Source: VGBK01 sp043810615
GTDB lineage: Bacteria; Actinomycetota; Acidimicrobiia; Spongiisociales; UBA11373
Assembly: GCA_043810615.1 (NCBI GenBank)
Contig: JBDROA010000137.1
Coordinates: 1-30,100 of the forward strand
Direction: 5' to 3'
Length of the DNA: 30,100 nucleotides
In this document: piece after piece, positions 6,942-14,968 of the stretch
How positions within the stretch are numbered: the first letter of the stretch is position 1
Layout of the letters: each line of letters opens with the position of its first letter
Translations under genes and position numbers: made by a program
Notes under the pieces: generated by a model
Databases searched by the model: none
What the model saw: only the letters and a program-made list of their open reading frames with translations
Told to the model about the DNA's origin: nothing

Positions 6942-9266
6942 CTATCTCACCGGCGTCAGCGCCAGGGTGTGGCGGGTGGCGCGGGCCACCGCCTCCGGGG
7001 ACCAGGCGATGGGGAGGGCATCCCCCTTGCGCCACAGGGCCATCTGGTCGGCGTAGTGGCGGGAGTAGGGGTTGCCCGACTGCCCGCCGGGGAGGACGAA
7101 GCGGCTTTGCTCCCACTCGCCCACGTCGATGGCCATCCGCAGGGAGGCGACGGCCACGGGGTTGGCGGTGGGGTCGGCGGGGTCCACCGGGGCCGGGCTC
7201 ACTGTGTTGGCATCGCCGCCGCACGGGTACGGCCCCAGGTTGAACACCCGGTCGAGGGGCTTGCGCTGGCCGGCGGGGTGCTTGAAAGTGAGCGGCCGCA
7301 ACTCGCCCCAGGCCCAGCGGGCCGGGTTGGGCCCGTAGCGGCTGGAAAGGGAGTCGGTTCCGGTCCGCAGCGCCCGGCGCGTCTCCTCGCCCCAACCCTC
7401 CAGGAACCACCCCGGAGGCTGTTCCCGCAGCAGGCGTACCAGGTGGGAGACCCGGCGCACCAGGAAGGAGTTCAGGGGGATGAGGGATACGAAGCCCTTG
7501 CCGAGGGCCCACTCGGCGCCGCGCGGGGCCCGGGCCCGGACGACCCGACTCGACATCTCGGCCACGAACAACTCGAAGACCGCCGCCGCCGACGACTCGG
7601 GGGCCAGTTGCCCGTCCCAGGCCTCCAGCAAGGCGGTGATGGGGTCGAGCGTCGCATCCTCCCGGGCGGCGGCCAGGACCAGGTCCCGCATTTCCCGCCA
7701 GGGGAGCGACCGGCGGTCCAGTTGCAGGGCGAGGCTGGTCGGCACATCCCAGTCGGAGCGGGCGGCGAGGGCCTCGGAGATGCGGGCCACCCGGTAGCCG
7801 TCGAGGAAGTCGCAGCTCAGGTGCGGGCCGGACGACGAAGGCAGGTTGTTGGCGGTGGCCACGAAGCCGCAAGCCGGGTCGTCCAGGTTGGGCAAGTCGT
7901 CGAAGGGGACCGGATCGGGCTCCCACCCGGTGGTCTCGTCCCAGGCAGGCAGGGGGAGGGCCCCGGCCCCGGTACGGCGCATCGGCGCCTCGCCCACCAG
8001 TTGCCAGCCGATGGTGCCCGTCACGTCGGCGTAGGCCACGTTCAGGGGCAGCGAGTTCCACCCGGAGAAGGCCCGGCGCAGGCCGTCGCGGTCCCGCACC
8101 CGGCCCAGGTCGAACATGCCGCCCAGCGATCGCGGGATCAGCCAGGTGGCCGACAGCGACAGGTTGCCCACTTCCCCGGTGAAGGCGGGGCCCACGATGG
8201 GGCCGCGGTCGGTGATCAGCACCTCGATGGTCTCGGAGGGCCGCCCCCGCACCTGGACCACCTCGGTGCGTATCTCGGCGCGCACGAAGCGGTCGCCGCG
8301 GCGCACGCTGCGGCCGTCGGGCCCAACCTCTTCCAGGAACAGGTCGGTGTTGTCGATGAGGCCGGCCGTGACACCCCAGGCGGAGTGCCCGTTGTGGCCG
8401 GCGGGGAGGGCGGGGGCGCCGGGAAGGGAAGCCCCGGCCAGCGACCACTCGGGCGTGGTGACGTGGAGCAAGTACCAGTGCGGCGGCAGCATGGGGGGCA
8501 GGTGGGGGTCGTTGGCCAGCACGGGGCGACCGGTGCGGGTGCGCGACCCGGCGATGGCCCAGTTGTTCGAGGCCCCGCCCATGCCCAGCGCGCCGGCCAG
8601 CAGGGCGGCGTCGTGAGCCACCCGGTCGGCGGCCCGCCCCGCCGCCTCGCCGGGGCGATCCGACGCCGGCTGCCACTCCGGGTAGGCGGGGTCGAGGGCG
8701 AGCAGGGCCTCGGGGCCGTCGAGGGTGAGGAGGCGCAGGCGGGCCAGTTCCACATCCCAGTTGGAGGCCATGGCAAAGGCCTGCAGGGCGAGGAAGCCGA
8801 GGGCGTCGGCTGCCTGGTACGGGGTGGGGCGGGAGCGCAGCAGGGCGAACTCGTGGGGCTTTCGGGTCAGTCCGGCGTCGGCCCCGGTGGTGACCCCCAG
8901 GGCGTAGGCCTCGGCGAGGCGGCGGTGCTCCGGGGAGAGGGCGGCCGCCGCCTCCTCGCCGTAGCGGCGGAAGCCGATGCGGCGCGAGAGGCGGTCGAGG
9001 GGGAGGCCCTTCGGCCCGGTGAGGGCGGCCAGGGTGCCGCGTACCAGGCGCAGGCGGGTTTCGATCTGGAAGGCCCGGTCCTGGCCGTGGCAGAAGCCCA
9101 CGGCGAACCAGGCGTCGGCGTCGTCGCCGGCGGTGATGTGGGGGATGCCGAAGCGGTCGCGGGCGATCTCCACTCGCCCCCCGACCCCCCGCACCCGCAG
9201 CGTGCCGTCCACCGTGGGCAGGCGCTTCCCCAGCGCCCGCAGTGCCAGCCTCGGCCAGTTCACCAT
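6942..9266 (-). CDS. Penicillin acylase family (S45) amidohydrolase
   Basis: This 774-residue protein belongs to the N-terminal-nucleophile hydrolases that cut an amide from acylated substrates (beta-lactams, acyl-homoserine lactones or other N-acyl compounds). The alpha part carries ARDRFGIPHITAGDDADAW and GFCHGQDRAFQ (35-66). The autoprocessing site is GGASNNWAIAGSRT; cleavage before Ser233 would free the catalytic serine of the beta chain, and NDPHLPPMLPP (252-262) is the expected downstream motif. The N-terminus shows no clear signal peptide, unlike periplasmic acylases, so a cytoplasmic location or unusual export is possible. The gene diverges from glgC with 172 bp between. Its natural substrate cannot be told from sequence. 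Confidence 0.88.
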   Translation of the reverse strand: MVNWPRLALRALGKRLPTVDGTLRVRGVGGRVEIARDRFGIPHITAGDDADAWFAVGFCHGQDRAFQIETRLRLVRGTLAALTGPKGLPLDRLSRRIGFRRYGEEAAAALSPEHRRLAEAYALGVTTGADAGLTRKPHEFALLRSRPTPYQAADALGFLALQAFAMASNWDVELARLRLLTLDGPEALLALDPAYPEWQPASDRPGEAAGRAADRVAHDAALLAGALGMGGASNNWAIAGSRTRTGRPVLANDPHLPPMLPPHWYLLHVTTPEWSLAGASLPGAPALPAGHNGHSAWGVTAGLIDNTDLFLEEVGPDGRSVRRGDRFVRAEIRTEVVQVRGRPSETIEVLITDRGPIVGPAFTGEVGNLSLSATWLIPRSLGGMFDLGRVRDRDGLRRAFSGWNSLPLNVAYADVTGTIGWQLVGEAPMRRTGAGALPLPAWDETTGWEPDPVPFDDLPNLDDPACGFVATANNLPSSSGPHLSCDFLDGYRVARISEALAARSDWDVPTSLALQLDRRSLPWREMRDLVLAAAREDATLDPITALLEAWDGQLAPESSAAAVFELFVAEMSSRVVRARAPRGAEWALGKGFVSLIPLNSFLVRRVSHLVRLLREQPPGWFLEGWGEETRRALRTGTDSLSSRYGPNPARWAWGELRPLTFKHPAGQRKPLDRVFNLGPYPCGGDANTVSPAPVDPADPTANPVAVASLRMAIDVGEWEQSRFVLPGGQSGNPYSRHYADQMALWRKGDALPIAWSPEAVARATRHTLALTPVR

Positions 9267-9360
9267 GGGCCGATCCTATCGGGGTGGGGAGCCCAGGGGG
9301 GCCGGGGGGGTATCGTGGGGCAAAGCGTCCGGCACGAGGTCGTGGGGATCGCCACGATGC

Positions 9361-9402
9361 GACTCGTCCCCGAGCCCATCGTGACGCCGGGGCGAGTCTT
9401 TT
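9361..9402 (+). promoter_or_regulatory. Leader hairpin with T-tract upstream of glgC
   Basis: GACTCGTCCC (9361-9370) pairs with GGGGCGAGTC (9389-9398) through ten base pairs including one G-T, and is followed at once by TTTT (9399-9402). This is the form of an intrinsic terminator, yet it lies 36 bp before the glgC start on the same strand, so it may be an attenuator. Upstream, CCACGA (9352-9357) can pair with TCGTGG at 9340-9345, or CCACGAT with ATCGTGG near 9312-9318, giving alternative folds. Confidence 0.4.
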
Positions 9403-9438
9403 CACGGATGCCTGCAAGGGCCTCACTGGAGGGGAGAG

Positions 9439-10701
9439 ATGCGCGATGTGGTGACCGCCATCCTGGGCGGCGGCCAGGGTGCCCGACTTTGGCCGCTGAC
9501 CCGCGACCGGGCCAAGCCGGCGGTGCCGGTGGCCGGCAAGTTCCGCCTTATCGACGTGCCCATCAGCAACAGCCTGCACGCCCGCATCGACCGCATCTTC
9601 GTGCTCACCCAGTTCAACTCGGCCAGCCTGCACCGCCACATAGCCCAGACCTACCGCTTCGACATCTTCTCGTCCGGTTTCGTGAACATCCTCGCCGCCG
9701 AGCAGGGCCTGGAGAACCGGGATTGGTACCAGGGCACGGCCGACGCGGTACGCCAGAACCTGCGCCGCCTGGTGGACCAGGAACCGGCCGAGGTCGTGAT
9801 CCTGTCGGGCGACCAGTTGTACCTCATGGACCTCGACGGCCTCATCGCCGAGCACCGCCTCCACGAGGCCGACCTCACCATCGGGGTGAAGCCGGTGAGC
9901 GCCGAGGAGGCCAGGGGCCTGGGCATCCTCCGCCTCGACATCCACAGCCGCCTGGTGGAGTTCGTCGAGAAGCCCCAGGACCCGGCCACCGTGGAGCGCT
10001 TTACCCTGGATGAGGCCACCGTGGCCGCCACCGGGGTGGACGCCGACCCCGGGTCGCTGCTCGCCAGCATGGGCATCTACGTGTTCCGCACTGAGGTGCT
10101 GCAACGCCTGCTGAGGGACTACCGGGGCGACGACTTCGGACGCGACCTCATCCCTCAGGCAGTGCGCGACTTCGCCGTGTTCGGTTTCCCCCACCGGGGC
10201 TACTGGCGGGACATCGGGACCATCGGCTCGTTCCATCAGGCCAGCCTGGAACTGACCCACCAGTTGCCGGCCCTCAACCTGTACGACGCCGCGTTCCCCA
10301 TCTTCACCCGGCCCCGCTTCTTGCCGGGCAGCAAGGTCACCGACTGCCACGTGTACGAGGGGATCCTGTCGGACGGCAGCGTGATCGAGGGCTCGCGGGT
10401 GACCTCGTCGATCGTGGGCATCCGCGGCTTCGTGCGCTCCGGTTCGGTGATCGAGCGGACTGTGGTGATGGGGGCCGACTTTTTCGAGGACGCCCCGCCG
10501 CCGGGCCTGCCCCTGGTGGGCATCGGCCACGGCTGCTTCATCCGCAACGCCATCATCGACAAGAACGCTCGGATCGGCGACGGCGCCCGCTTGTTCAACG
10601 AGGGCGACCTGTGGCACGCCGACGGCGAGGGCTGGCACATCCGCGAGGGGGTCATCGTCGTGCCCCGCAACGTGGTGATCCCCCCGGGCACGGTGGTGTG
10701 A
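9439..10701 (+). CDS. glgC: Glucose-1-phosphate adenylyltransferase
   Basis: This 420-residue enzyme makes ADP-glucose from glucose-1-phosphate and ATP, the first committed step of bacterial glycogen synthesis. The N-terminal nucleotidyltransferase motif GGGQGARLWPLTRDRAKPA (10-28), followed by GKFRLIDVPISN, is typical, as are ILSGDQLYLMD and VEKPQDP. The C-terminal third is a left-handed beta-helix region (GSKVTDCHVYEGILSDGSVI and later repeats), the usual allosteric domain. The start ATG is preceded by GGAGGGGAG. Its stop overlaps the glgA start (ATGA), so the two are coupled. Length is normal for the family. Confidence 0.95.
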   Translation: MRDVVTAILGGGQGARLWPLTRDRAKPAVPVAGKFRLIDVPISNSLHARIDRIFVLTQFNSASLHRHIAQTYRFDIFSSGFVNILAAEQGLENRDWYQGTADAVRQNLRRLVDQEPAEVVILSGDQLYLMDLDGLIAEHRLHEADLTIGVKPVSAEEARGLGILRLDIHSRLVEFVEKPQDPATVERFTLDEATVAATGVDADPGSLLASMGIYVFRTEVLQRLLRDYRGDDFGRDLIPQAVRDFAVFGFPHRGYWRDIGTIGSFHQASLELTHQLPALNLYDAAFPIFTRPRFLPGSKVTDCHVYEGILSDGSVIEGSRVTSSIVGIRGFVRSGSVIERTVVMGADFFEDAPPPGLPLVGIGHGCFIRNAIIDKNARIGDGARLFNEGDLWHADGEGWHIREGVIVVPRNVVIPPGTVV

Positions 10702-12122
10702 TGCGGATCGCCTTCGTGGCCGCCGAGATGGCCCCCCACGCCCAGGTGGGCGGGTTGGGCGACGTCACCCGCTGGCTGCCCCGGGCCCTGGCGGCCGGGG
10801 GCGACGAGGTGGCGGTGTTCCTGCCCGGCTACGACGTGCTCGACCCGGAGGGCCTGGCGGTGCGGCCGGTGGCCGGGATGGGGGAGGTGCCTCTCGGGCC
10901 GCTCGGGACGGCGGGCCTGTGCACCCTGGGCGACCCGGCACCGGGGGTCCCCACGGTGTACCTGGTGGACGCCCCGCAGTGGTTCCACACCGGGGCGGTG
11001 TACGGCGGCGCTGAGGAGCACCTGCGCTTCGGGGTGCTGGCCGCAGCGGTGCCGGCGCTGTGCGGCGCCCTGGGCTGGGTGCCCGACGTGCTCCATGCCA
11101 ACGACTGGCACACCGGCCTGGCCGCCCTCTACCTGGCCGGGGCCGGGGAGCCCTGGGCCTCGCTGCCGGTGGTGTTCACCGTGCACAATCTGGCCTACCA
11201 GGGGGTGTTCCCCGCCGCCGACCTGCTCCGCCTCGGTCTGGAGGCCCTCGCCGGGCGCTTCGACCCGGAGGACCTGGCCGGGGGGTGGCTGAACTCGCTC
11301 AAGACCGGTATCGCCACCGCCTCGCTGGTCACCACGGTGAGCCCTTCATTTGCCAGGGAGATGGTGACGCCGGAGGGAGGCATGGCCCTCGACGCCGCTT
11401 TGCGGGCCCGGGGTGACCTGCCGGTGGGGATACTCAACGGCATCGGCGACGACTGGGACCCGCTCACCGACCCGCACCTGCCCTACCGCTACGAGGTGGG
11501 CGACCTGGAGGGCAAGGCGGTCAGCACCGTGGCGTTGCGCAAGCGTTTCGGCCTGCGGGAGCGCCCCGGAGTCCCGGTGCTGGGGGTGGTGTCGCGGATG
11601 GACCGCCAGAAGGGCTTCGACCTGCTGCGGGAGACCATGCCCCACCTGTTGGCCCGCAACCGGGTGCAGTTGGCCGCCCTGGGCATCGGTGATCCGGCCA
11701 TCGAGTCGCTGTTCGCCGGCCTTGCCCGCCGCTTCCCCGGTGAAGCGGCGCATGTGGCCGCCTTCGACCTGGGCCTCTCGCACCTGGTGGAGGCGGGTGC
11801 CGACATCTTCCTGATGCCGTCGATGTTCGAGCCGTCGGGGCTCAACCAGATGTACAGCATGCGCTACGGCACCCCGCCGGTGGCCCACCGCACCGGCGGC
11901 CTGGCGGACAGCATCGAGCAGTGGGATGGAACCTCCGGGACTGGTTTCCTCTTCTCGCCGTACACCCCCGAGGCGTTCGCTGCTGCGTTGGAGGACGCCC
12001 TGGCCGCCTGCGAGGATCGGGAAGGCTGGCGCCGCCTGGTCACCAACGGCATGCAGCAGGACTTCTCGTGGGCATCGCGAGCCGAGGAGTACCGGGCGGT
12101 GTACCGGAGGGTGGTGGAGTAG
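10701..12122 (+). CDS. glgA: Glycogen synthase (GT5, ADP-glucose type)
   Basis: This 473-residue enzyme extends alpha-1,4-glucan from ADP-glucose. The N-terminus RIAFVAAEMAPHAQVGGLGD (2-21) corresponds to the sugar-nucleotide-binding loop, but the invariant Lys of the KxGGL motif is Gln16 here (codon CAG). The C-terminal motif FEPSGLNQMYSMRYGTPPVA with TGGLADS is intact, as are HANDWHTGLAALYL and VFTVHNLAYQG. The ATG overlaps the glgC stop. Glycogen metabolism is implied, although no branching enzyme or phosphorylase is in the window. The Gln substitution could alter nucleotide-sugar handling; a maltose-1-phosphate-type activity is an alternative known among actinobacterial glucan synthases, but this is inference. 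Confidence 0.92.
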   Translation: MRIAFVAAEMAPHAQVGGLGDVTRWLPRALAAGGDEVAVFLPGYDVLDPEGLAVRPVAGMGEVPLGPLGTAGLCTLGDPAPGVPTVYLVDAPQWFHTGAVYGGAEEHLRFGVLAAAVPALCGALGWVPDVLHANDWHTGLAALYLAGAGEPWASLPVVFTVHNLAYQGVFPAADLLRLGLEALAGRFDPEDLAGGWLNSLKTGIATASLVTTVSPSFAREMVTPEGGMALDAALRARGDLPVGILNGIGDDWDPLTDPHLPYRYEVGDLEGKAVSTVALRKRFGLRERPGVPVLGVVSRMDRQKGFDLLRETMPHLLARNRVQLAALGIGDPAIESLFAGLARRFPGEAAHVAAFDLGLSHLVEAGADIFLMPSMFEPSGLNQMYSMRYGTPPVAHRTGGLADSIEQWDGTSGTGFLFSPYTPEAFAAALEDALAACEDREGWRRLVTNGMQQDFSWASRAEEYRAVYRRVVE

Positions 12123-12147
12123 GGCGGCCGGCGCCCTCCGAAGCGAA

Positions 12148-12176
12148 ACCGGGAGGGGCGTATCACCCCTCCCGGT
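12148..12176. terminator. Bidirectional hairpin between glgA and the DUF3352-type gene
   Basis: A perfect 11-bp stem ACCGGGAGGGG/CCCCTCCCGGT encloses a CGTATCA loop. It lies between the stop codons of two convergent genes, 26 bp after glgA and 20 bp from the lipoprotein gene, and can serve both strands. Confidence 0.75.
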
Positions 12177-12195
12177 CCCCTTCAGGCAGTCCCGC

Positions 12196-13998
12196 TCAGT
12201 AGTCGATGCGGGCGTAGATGGTCGTGCGGGCGACTTCGCCGCCCCCGCTCACCGACATGGCCACCGTCTGCAGCGGGGCCACCGCGGCAGCTTCCGCCTC
12301 CTCCAGGTCGAGGGCGGCGATCAGGGCGGCGATGTCGAGGTACATCATCGGTGCGCTGCCCTGGGGCAGGCCGCCTATGGCCTCGGAGTAGCGGGCCGAG
12401 CCGGCCAGCTTGGGGCCCCCCGCCAGCAGGGCGACGGCGTGGCTCTCGTGGGTGGTGAGCACCATGTCGTCCCCGGCCATGCCGAACAGCACTATGTCGG
12501 CGGTGCCGTCGGAGAAGGCGTACAGGGTGCCGCCTTCGAAAGGCCGGGGGGCGGCCGGCATCTCCATCATCTGGGCGAGGCCGTCGGCCATGGCCGCCAC
12601 GGTGCCGGCCATGGCGCCGGGATCGTCCACCCCCATGACGGCGATGACGCCCAGGTTGACCCCGGCTTGCTCGGCCAGGGTGCCGGCGGTGGCGGGCAGC
12701 ACTCCGATGCCCACTTCGCCGGTGAGCTGCCCGATCAGGTCCTCCTCGAGGTCCACGCCGAGCATGAACCCGATCAGGCTGAAGCTGTCCTCGATGCTGG
12801 GCTGGCCTTCTTCGACGGGGAGCTGCGCCAGCATCTCGGTGAGGCTGTTCCAGGCGGCGGAGACGTCGAAGGCCCCGATGCCCACGAAGCCGATGGCGTC
12901 GGCGGGCAGCTGGCCGGGCAAACCGCTGGCGGCCGTGTCGCCGATGGGCCGCGGGTCGGTGGGCTCGCCCACGGCCACCATGTCGAGGCGGATGCCCTCC
13001 GTCAGCATGGTGACCGCCAGGCCGAAGCCCCTGGCCCCCGCCAGGGCAGCGGCGGGGTCTAGCCCGGCGGGCAGCGACACCTGGCCCGACTCGGCCAGCG
13101 TTCCGGTCAGGGACTCCAGCATCTGCTGGGGCAGGTTCATGCCCATGTAGCCGGTGAGGTGGCGGTCCGCCGGCAGGGCGGCCAGGACTTCGGCGAAGTC
13201 CGGGTCGTCGGCCAGCGAGACCCCGTCGGCGAGGTCGAGGGCCCGCTCCACCATGCCTGCGCCCATGCCCACGAGCATGTGGCCCTCGGTCAGGGCGATG
13301 GCGATCGGCGGCTCACCGTCCCCGGGATCGGCCCGGTAGACCGTCACCCCCTGGTAGGCGGTCTCGTCGAAGGTGGTTTCGTTGCAGGTCTGGAGAGAGG
13401 TGATGATCTCCTGTAGGTAGGCCCCGGCGGCGCCTTGATCGTCGACATCCACCGTCACCAGGACGGAGGGATCGGTGACGTCACCGGTGACCGCGTCGAA
13501 CTCCACGTCGAAGAGGGCCAGGGCCACTTCATCGCCCATCCAGGCGGGCACGCTCTCGGGATCGAAGAGCAGCTCGTCTCCCAGGCAGGTGAGCGTGTCC
13601 TCGGCATCCGCGATGCCCTCGACCGCCGCGTCGGCTCCCTCGCCGAGGTCTAGTCCCTCGGTGAGGGCGGCGGGATCGGATGCCCCGAAGGCCTCGACCA
13701 GGCGCATGAGGTCCGGGATGGCATCGACGGCGAAGGCGCCGTACACCTGGGCACCGGCCGGGATGGCCCCGGCCGAAGCCCCCGAGCTCCTGCCCGCGGC
13801 GGAGACGCCGGAGCCGCCCGGGATGGAGCCGCCCGGGATGGAGTCCGAGCCGTCGGCGGCCCGGTCGAACACCGAGTCGCCGCCGCTGCACCCGGCGGCG
13901 GCCAGGAGAAGGGCGCAGCATGCCAGCAAGGCGCCGAGACGGCGGTGGAGCGTCGAACGACGGCGAGACGAGCGCTCGGCGGCTGTGTCAGGGGTCAT
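12196..13998 (-). CDS. DUF3352-type lipoprotein
   Basis: This 600-residue protein has an Arg-rich N-terminus, a hydrophobic stretch and the lipobox LAAAGC ending at Cys37, followed by a Gly/Ser/Pro linker to about residue 75, so it should be a lipid-anchored surface protein. The remainder is an acidic alpha/beta protein with repeated patterns such as GDEVALALFD, VLVTVDVDD, LVGMGAGMVERALDLADG and GEVGIGVLP, which fit DUF3352. The molecular role of this family is unknown. It has about 60 bp to the leftward sodX gene upstream and converges on glgA. Protein family assignment is by pattern, not by search. Confidence 0.75.
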   Translation of the reverse strand: MTPDTAAERSSRRRSTLHRRLGALLACCALLLAAAGCSGGDSVFDRAADGSDSIPGGSIPGGSGVSAAGRSSGASAGAIPAGAQVYGAFAVDAIPDLMRLVEAFGASDPAALTEGLDLGEGADAAVEGIADAEDTLTCLGDELLFDPESVPAWMGDEVALALFDVEFDAVTGDVTDPSVLVTVDVDDQGAAGAYLQEIITSLQTCNETTFDETAYQGVTVYRADPGDGEPPIAIALTEGHMLVGMGAGMVERALDLADGVSLADDPDFAEVLAALPADRHLTGYMGMNLPQQMLESLTGTLAESGQVSLPAGLDPAAALAGARGFGLAVTMLTEGIRLDMVAVGEPTDPRPIGDTAASGLPGQLPADAIGFVGIGAFDVSAAWNSLTEMLAQLPVEEGQPSIEDSFSLIGFMLGVDLEEDLIGQLTGEVGIGVLPATAGTLAEQAGVNLGVIAVMGVDDPGAMAGTVAAMADGLAQMMEMPAAPRPFEGGTLYAFSDGTADIVLFGMAGDDMVLTTHESHAVALLAGGPKLAGSARYSEAIGGLPQGSAPMMYLDIAALIAALDLEEAEAAAVAPLQTVAMSVSGGGEVARTTIYARIDY

Positions 13999-14056
13999 GG
14001 TGGGTCCCTCCGTGTGTGGAGTGGTTTAGGCTCAGGGTAGTCCCCGGCCGCGGATG

Positions 14057-14461
14057 TCAACGGATCAGCGCCATGGGGCCGGGGTGGTAGCGAAGGAAGA
14101 GGCGGGCGCAAAGCCACTCCGAGCGGATGGGCCCCAGGGCCCGGCTGTCGATGCTGCCGACGTCGGGGTTGTCGCTCAGCACCCACATCTCGCCCGAGCC
14201 CAGGGCCACCCGGCCCATGTCCTCGCCGGAGCCGGCGGCCACCCGCTTGACCATCTCGAAGCCGGGGCGCAGCGGGTGCTCGAAGACCACCACGTCGCCG
14301 CGCCGAGCCCGCCGCCGGCGCAGGCCGAGCACCCAGTCGCCGGGCCGCAGGGTGGGCTCCATGCTGCGATCGGCGATCTCGTAGGCCACCAGGCGACGCA
14401 GCAGTCCGGCCAGCGCCGCCACGGCCAATGCCAGCCCCAGGAACACCACGATGCGACGCAC
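14057..14461 (-). CDS. sodX: Nickel-type superoxide dismutase maturation protease (S26 signal-peptidase-like)
   Basis: This 134-residue protein has one N-terminal membrane helix (residues 4-20) and the S26 catalytic dyad: Ser33 in DRSMEPTLRPGDWVLG and Lys72 in FEMVKRVAA. SDNPDVGSIDSRALGPI is the usual C-terminal box. It is divergently paired with sodN, the context in which such proteases remove the short Ni-SOD propeptide to expose the nickel-binding His. The GTG start at 14459-14461 follows GGAGGT closely. Longer ORFs running toward 14788 overlap sodN in antisense and are excluded. A general signal peptidase is less likely because of the neighbour. Confidence 0.85.
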   Translation of the reverse strand: MRRIVVFLGLALAVAALAGLLRRLVAYEIADRSMEPTLRPGDWVLGLRRRRARRGDVVVFEHPLRPGFEMVKRVAAGSGEDMGRVALGSGEMWVLSDNPDVGSIDSRALGPIRSEWLCARLFLRYHPGPMALIR

Positions 14462-14527
14462 CCGACCTCCGTCAAGCGACGGGCCGAGTGTAGGGTGAGC
14501 CGGCCCACAGAACGAGGAGGAAACCGC

Positions 14528-14917
14528 ATGTCGTTGCTGCGGCCCCGCCATATCGCCCACGCCCACTGCGACCTGATGTGCGGGGTATACGACCCGGCCC
14601 AGGCTCGCATCGAGGCGGAGTCGGTGAAGGCCATTGCCCAGAAGTACCAGGACTCCACCGACGAGGTGTTCCGCCAGCGCTGCGTCATCCTCAAGGAGCA
14701 GCGGGCCGAACTGGTGAAGCACCACTTGTGGGTGTTGTGGACCGACTACTTCAAGGCCCCCCACGTGGAGCAGTTCCCCAACCTGCACGACCTCATCTGG
14801 CGGGCCGCCAAGAAGGCCGGCGACGCCAAGAAGTCCATGAACCCCGAAGTGGGCGACGAGTTGCTCGCCCTCATCGACGAGATCGCCGAGATCTTCTGGA
14901 AGACCAAGAAGGGTTAG
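14528..14917 (+). CDS. sodN: Nickel superoxide dismutase
   Basis: This 129-residue precursor dismutates superoxide in the cytoplasm. A 12-residue leader (MSLLRPRHIAHA) precedes the mature start HCDLMCGVYDPAQARIEAES, giving a mature chain of 117 residues, the standard length. His13, Cys14 and Cys18 of the precursor (His1, Cys2 and Cys6 of the mature protein) are the nickel-hook ligands. The normally conserved Pro at mature position 5 is Met here (codon ATG). The start has a GAGGAGG site. The protease gene needed for maturation lies divergently, with a 66-bp shared promoter region. Family identity is certain; the effect of the Pro-to-Met change is not known. Confidence 0.95.
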   Translation: MSLLRPRHIAHAHCDLMCGVYDPAQARIEAESVKAIAQKYQDSTDEVFRQRCVILKEQRAELVKHHLWVLWTDYFKAPHVEQFPNLHDLIWRAAKKAGDAKKSMNPEVGDELLALIDEIAEIFWKTKKG

Positions 14918-14933
14918 CGGCTCCGCTCTGATG

Positions 14934-14962
14934 CGGAGGGCGGTCCCGCGGGCCGCCCTCCG
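14934..14962. terminator. Bidirectional hairpin between sodN and sulfotransferase gene
   Basis: A perfect 10-bp stem CGGAGGGCGG/CCGCCCTCCG encloses a TCCCGCGGG loop that is itself partly self-complementary. It sits between two convergent stop codons, 17 bp after sodN and 7 bp from the sulfotransferase stop. Confidence 0.7.
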
Positions 14963-14968
14963 GCGCGT

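Noticed and set aside
6969..10013. Plus-strand open frame of about 1000 codons over the acylase gene and glgC
   Set aside because: It is the antisense of the acylase gene and then another frame of glgC; both genes have clear catalytic motifs on their own frames.
6730..10638. Minus-strand open frame of about 1300 codons
   Set aside because: It is an alternative-frame shadow of the acylase and the antisense of glgC, with Arg/Pro/Gly-rich translation and no motif.
14462..14788. Upstream extension of the Ni-SOD protease gene toward 14788
   Set aside because: It would run antisense across most of sodN; the GTG at 14461 has a Shine-Dalgarno sequence and starts the membrane helix.
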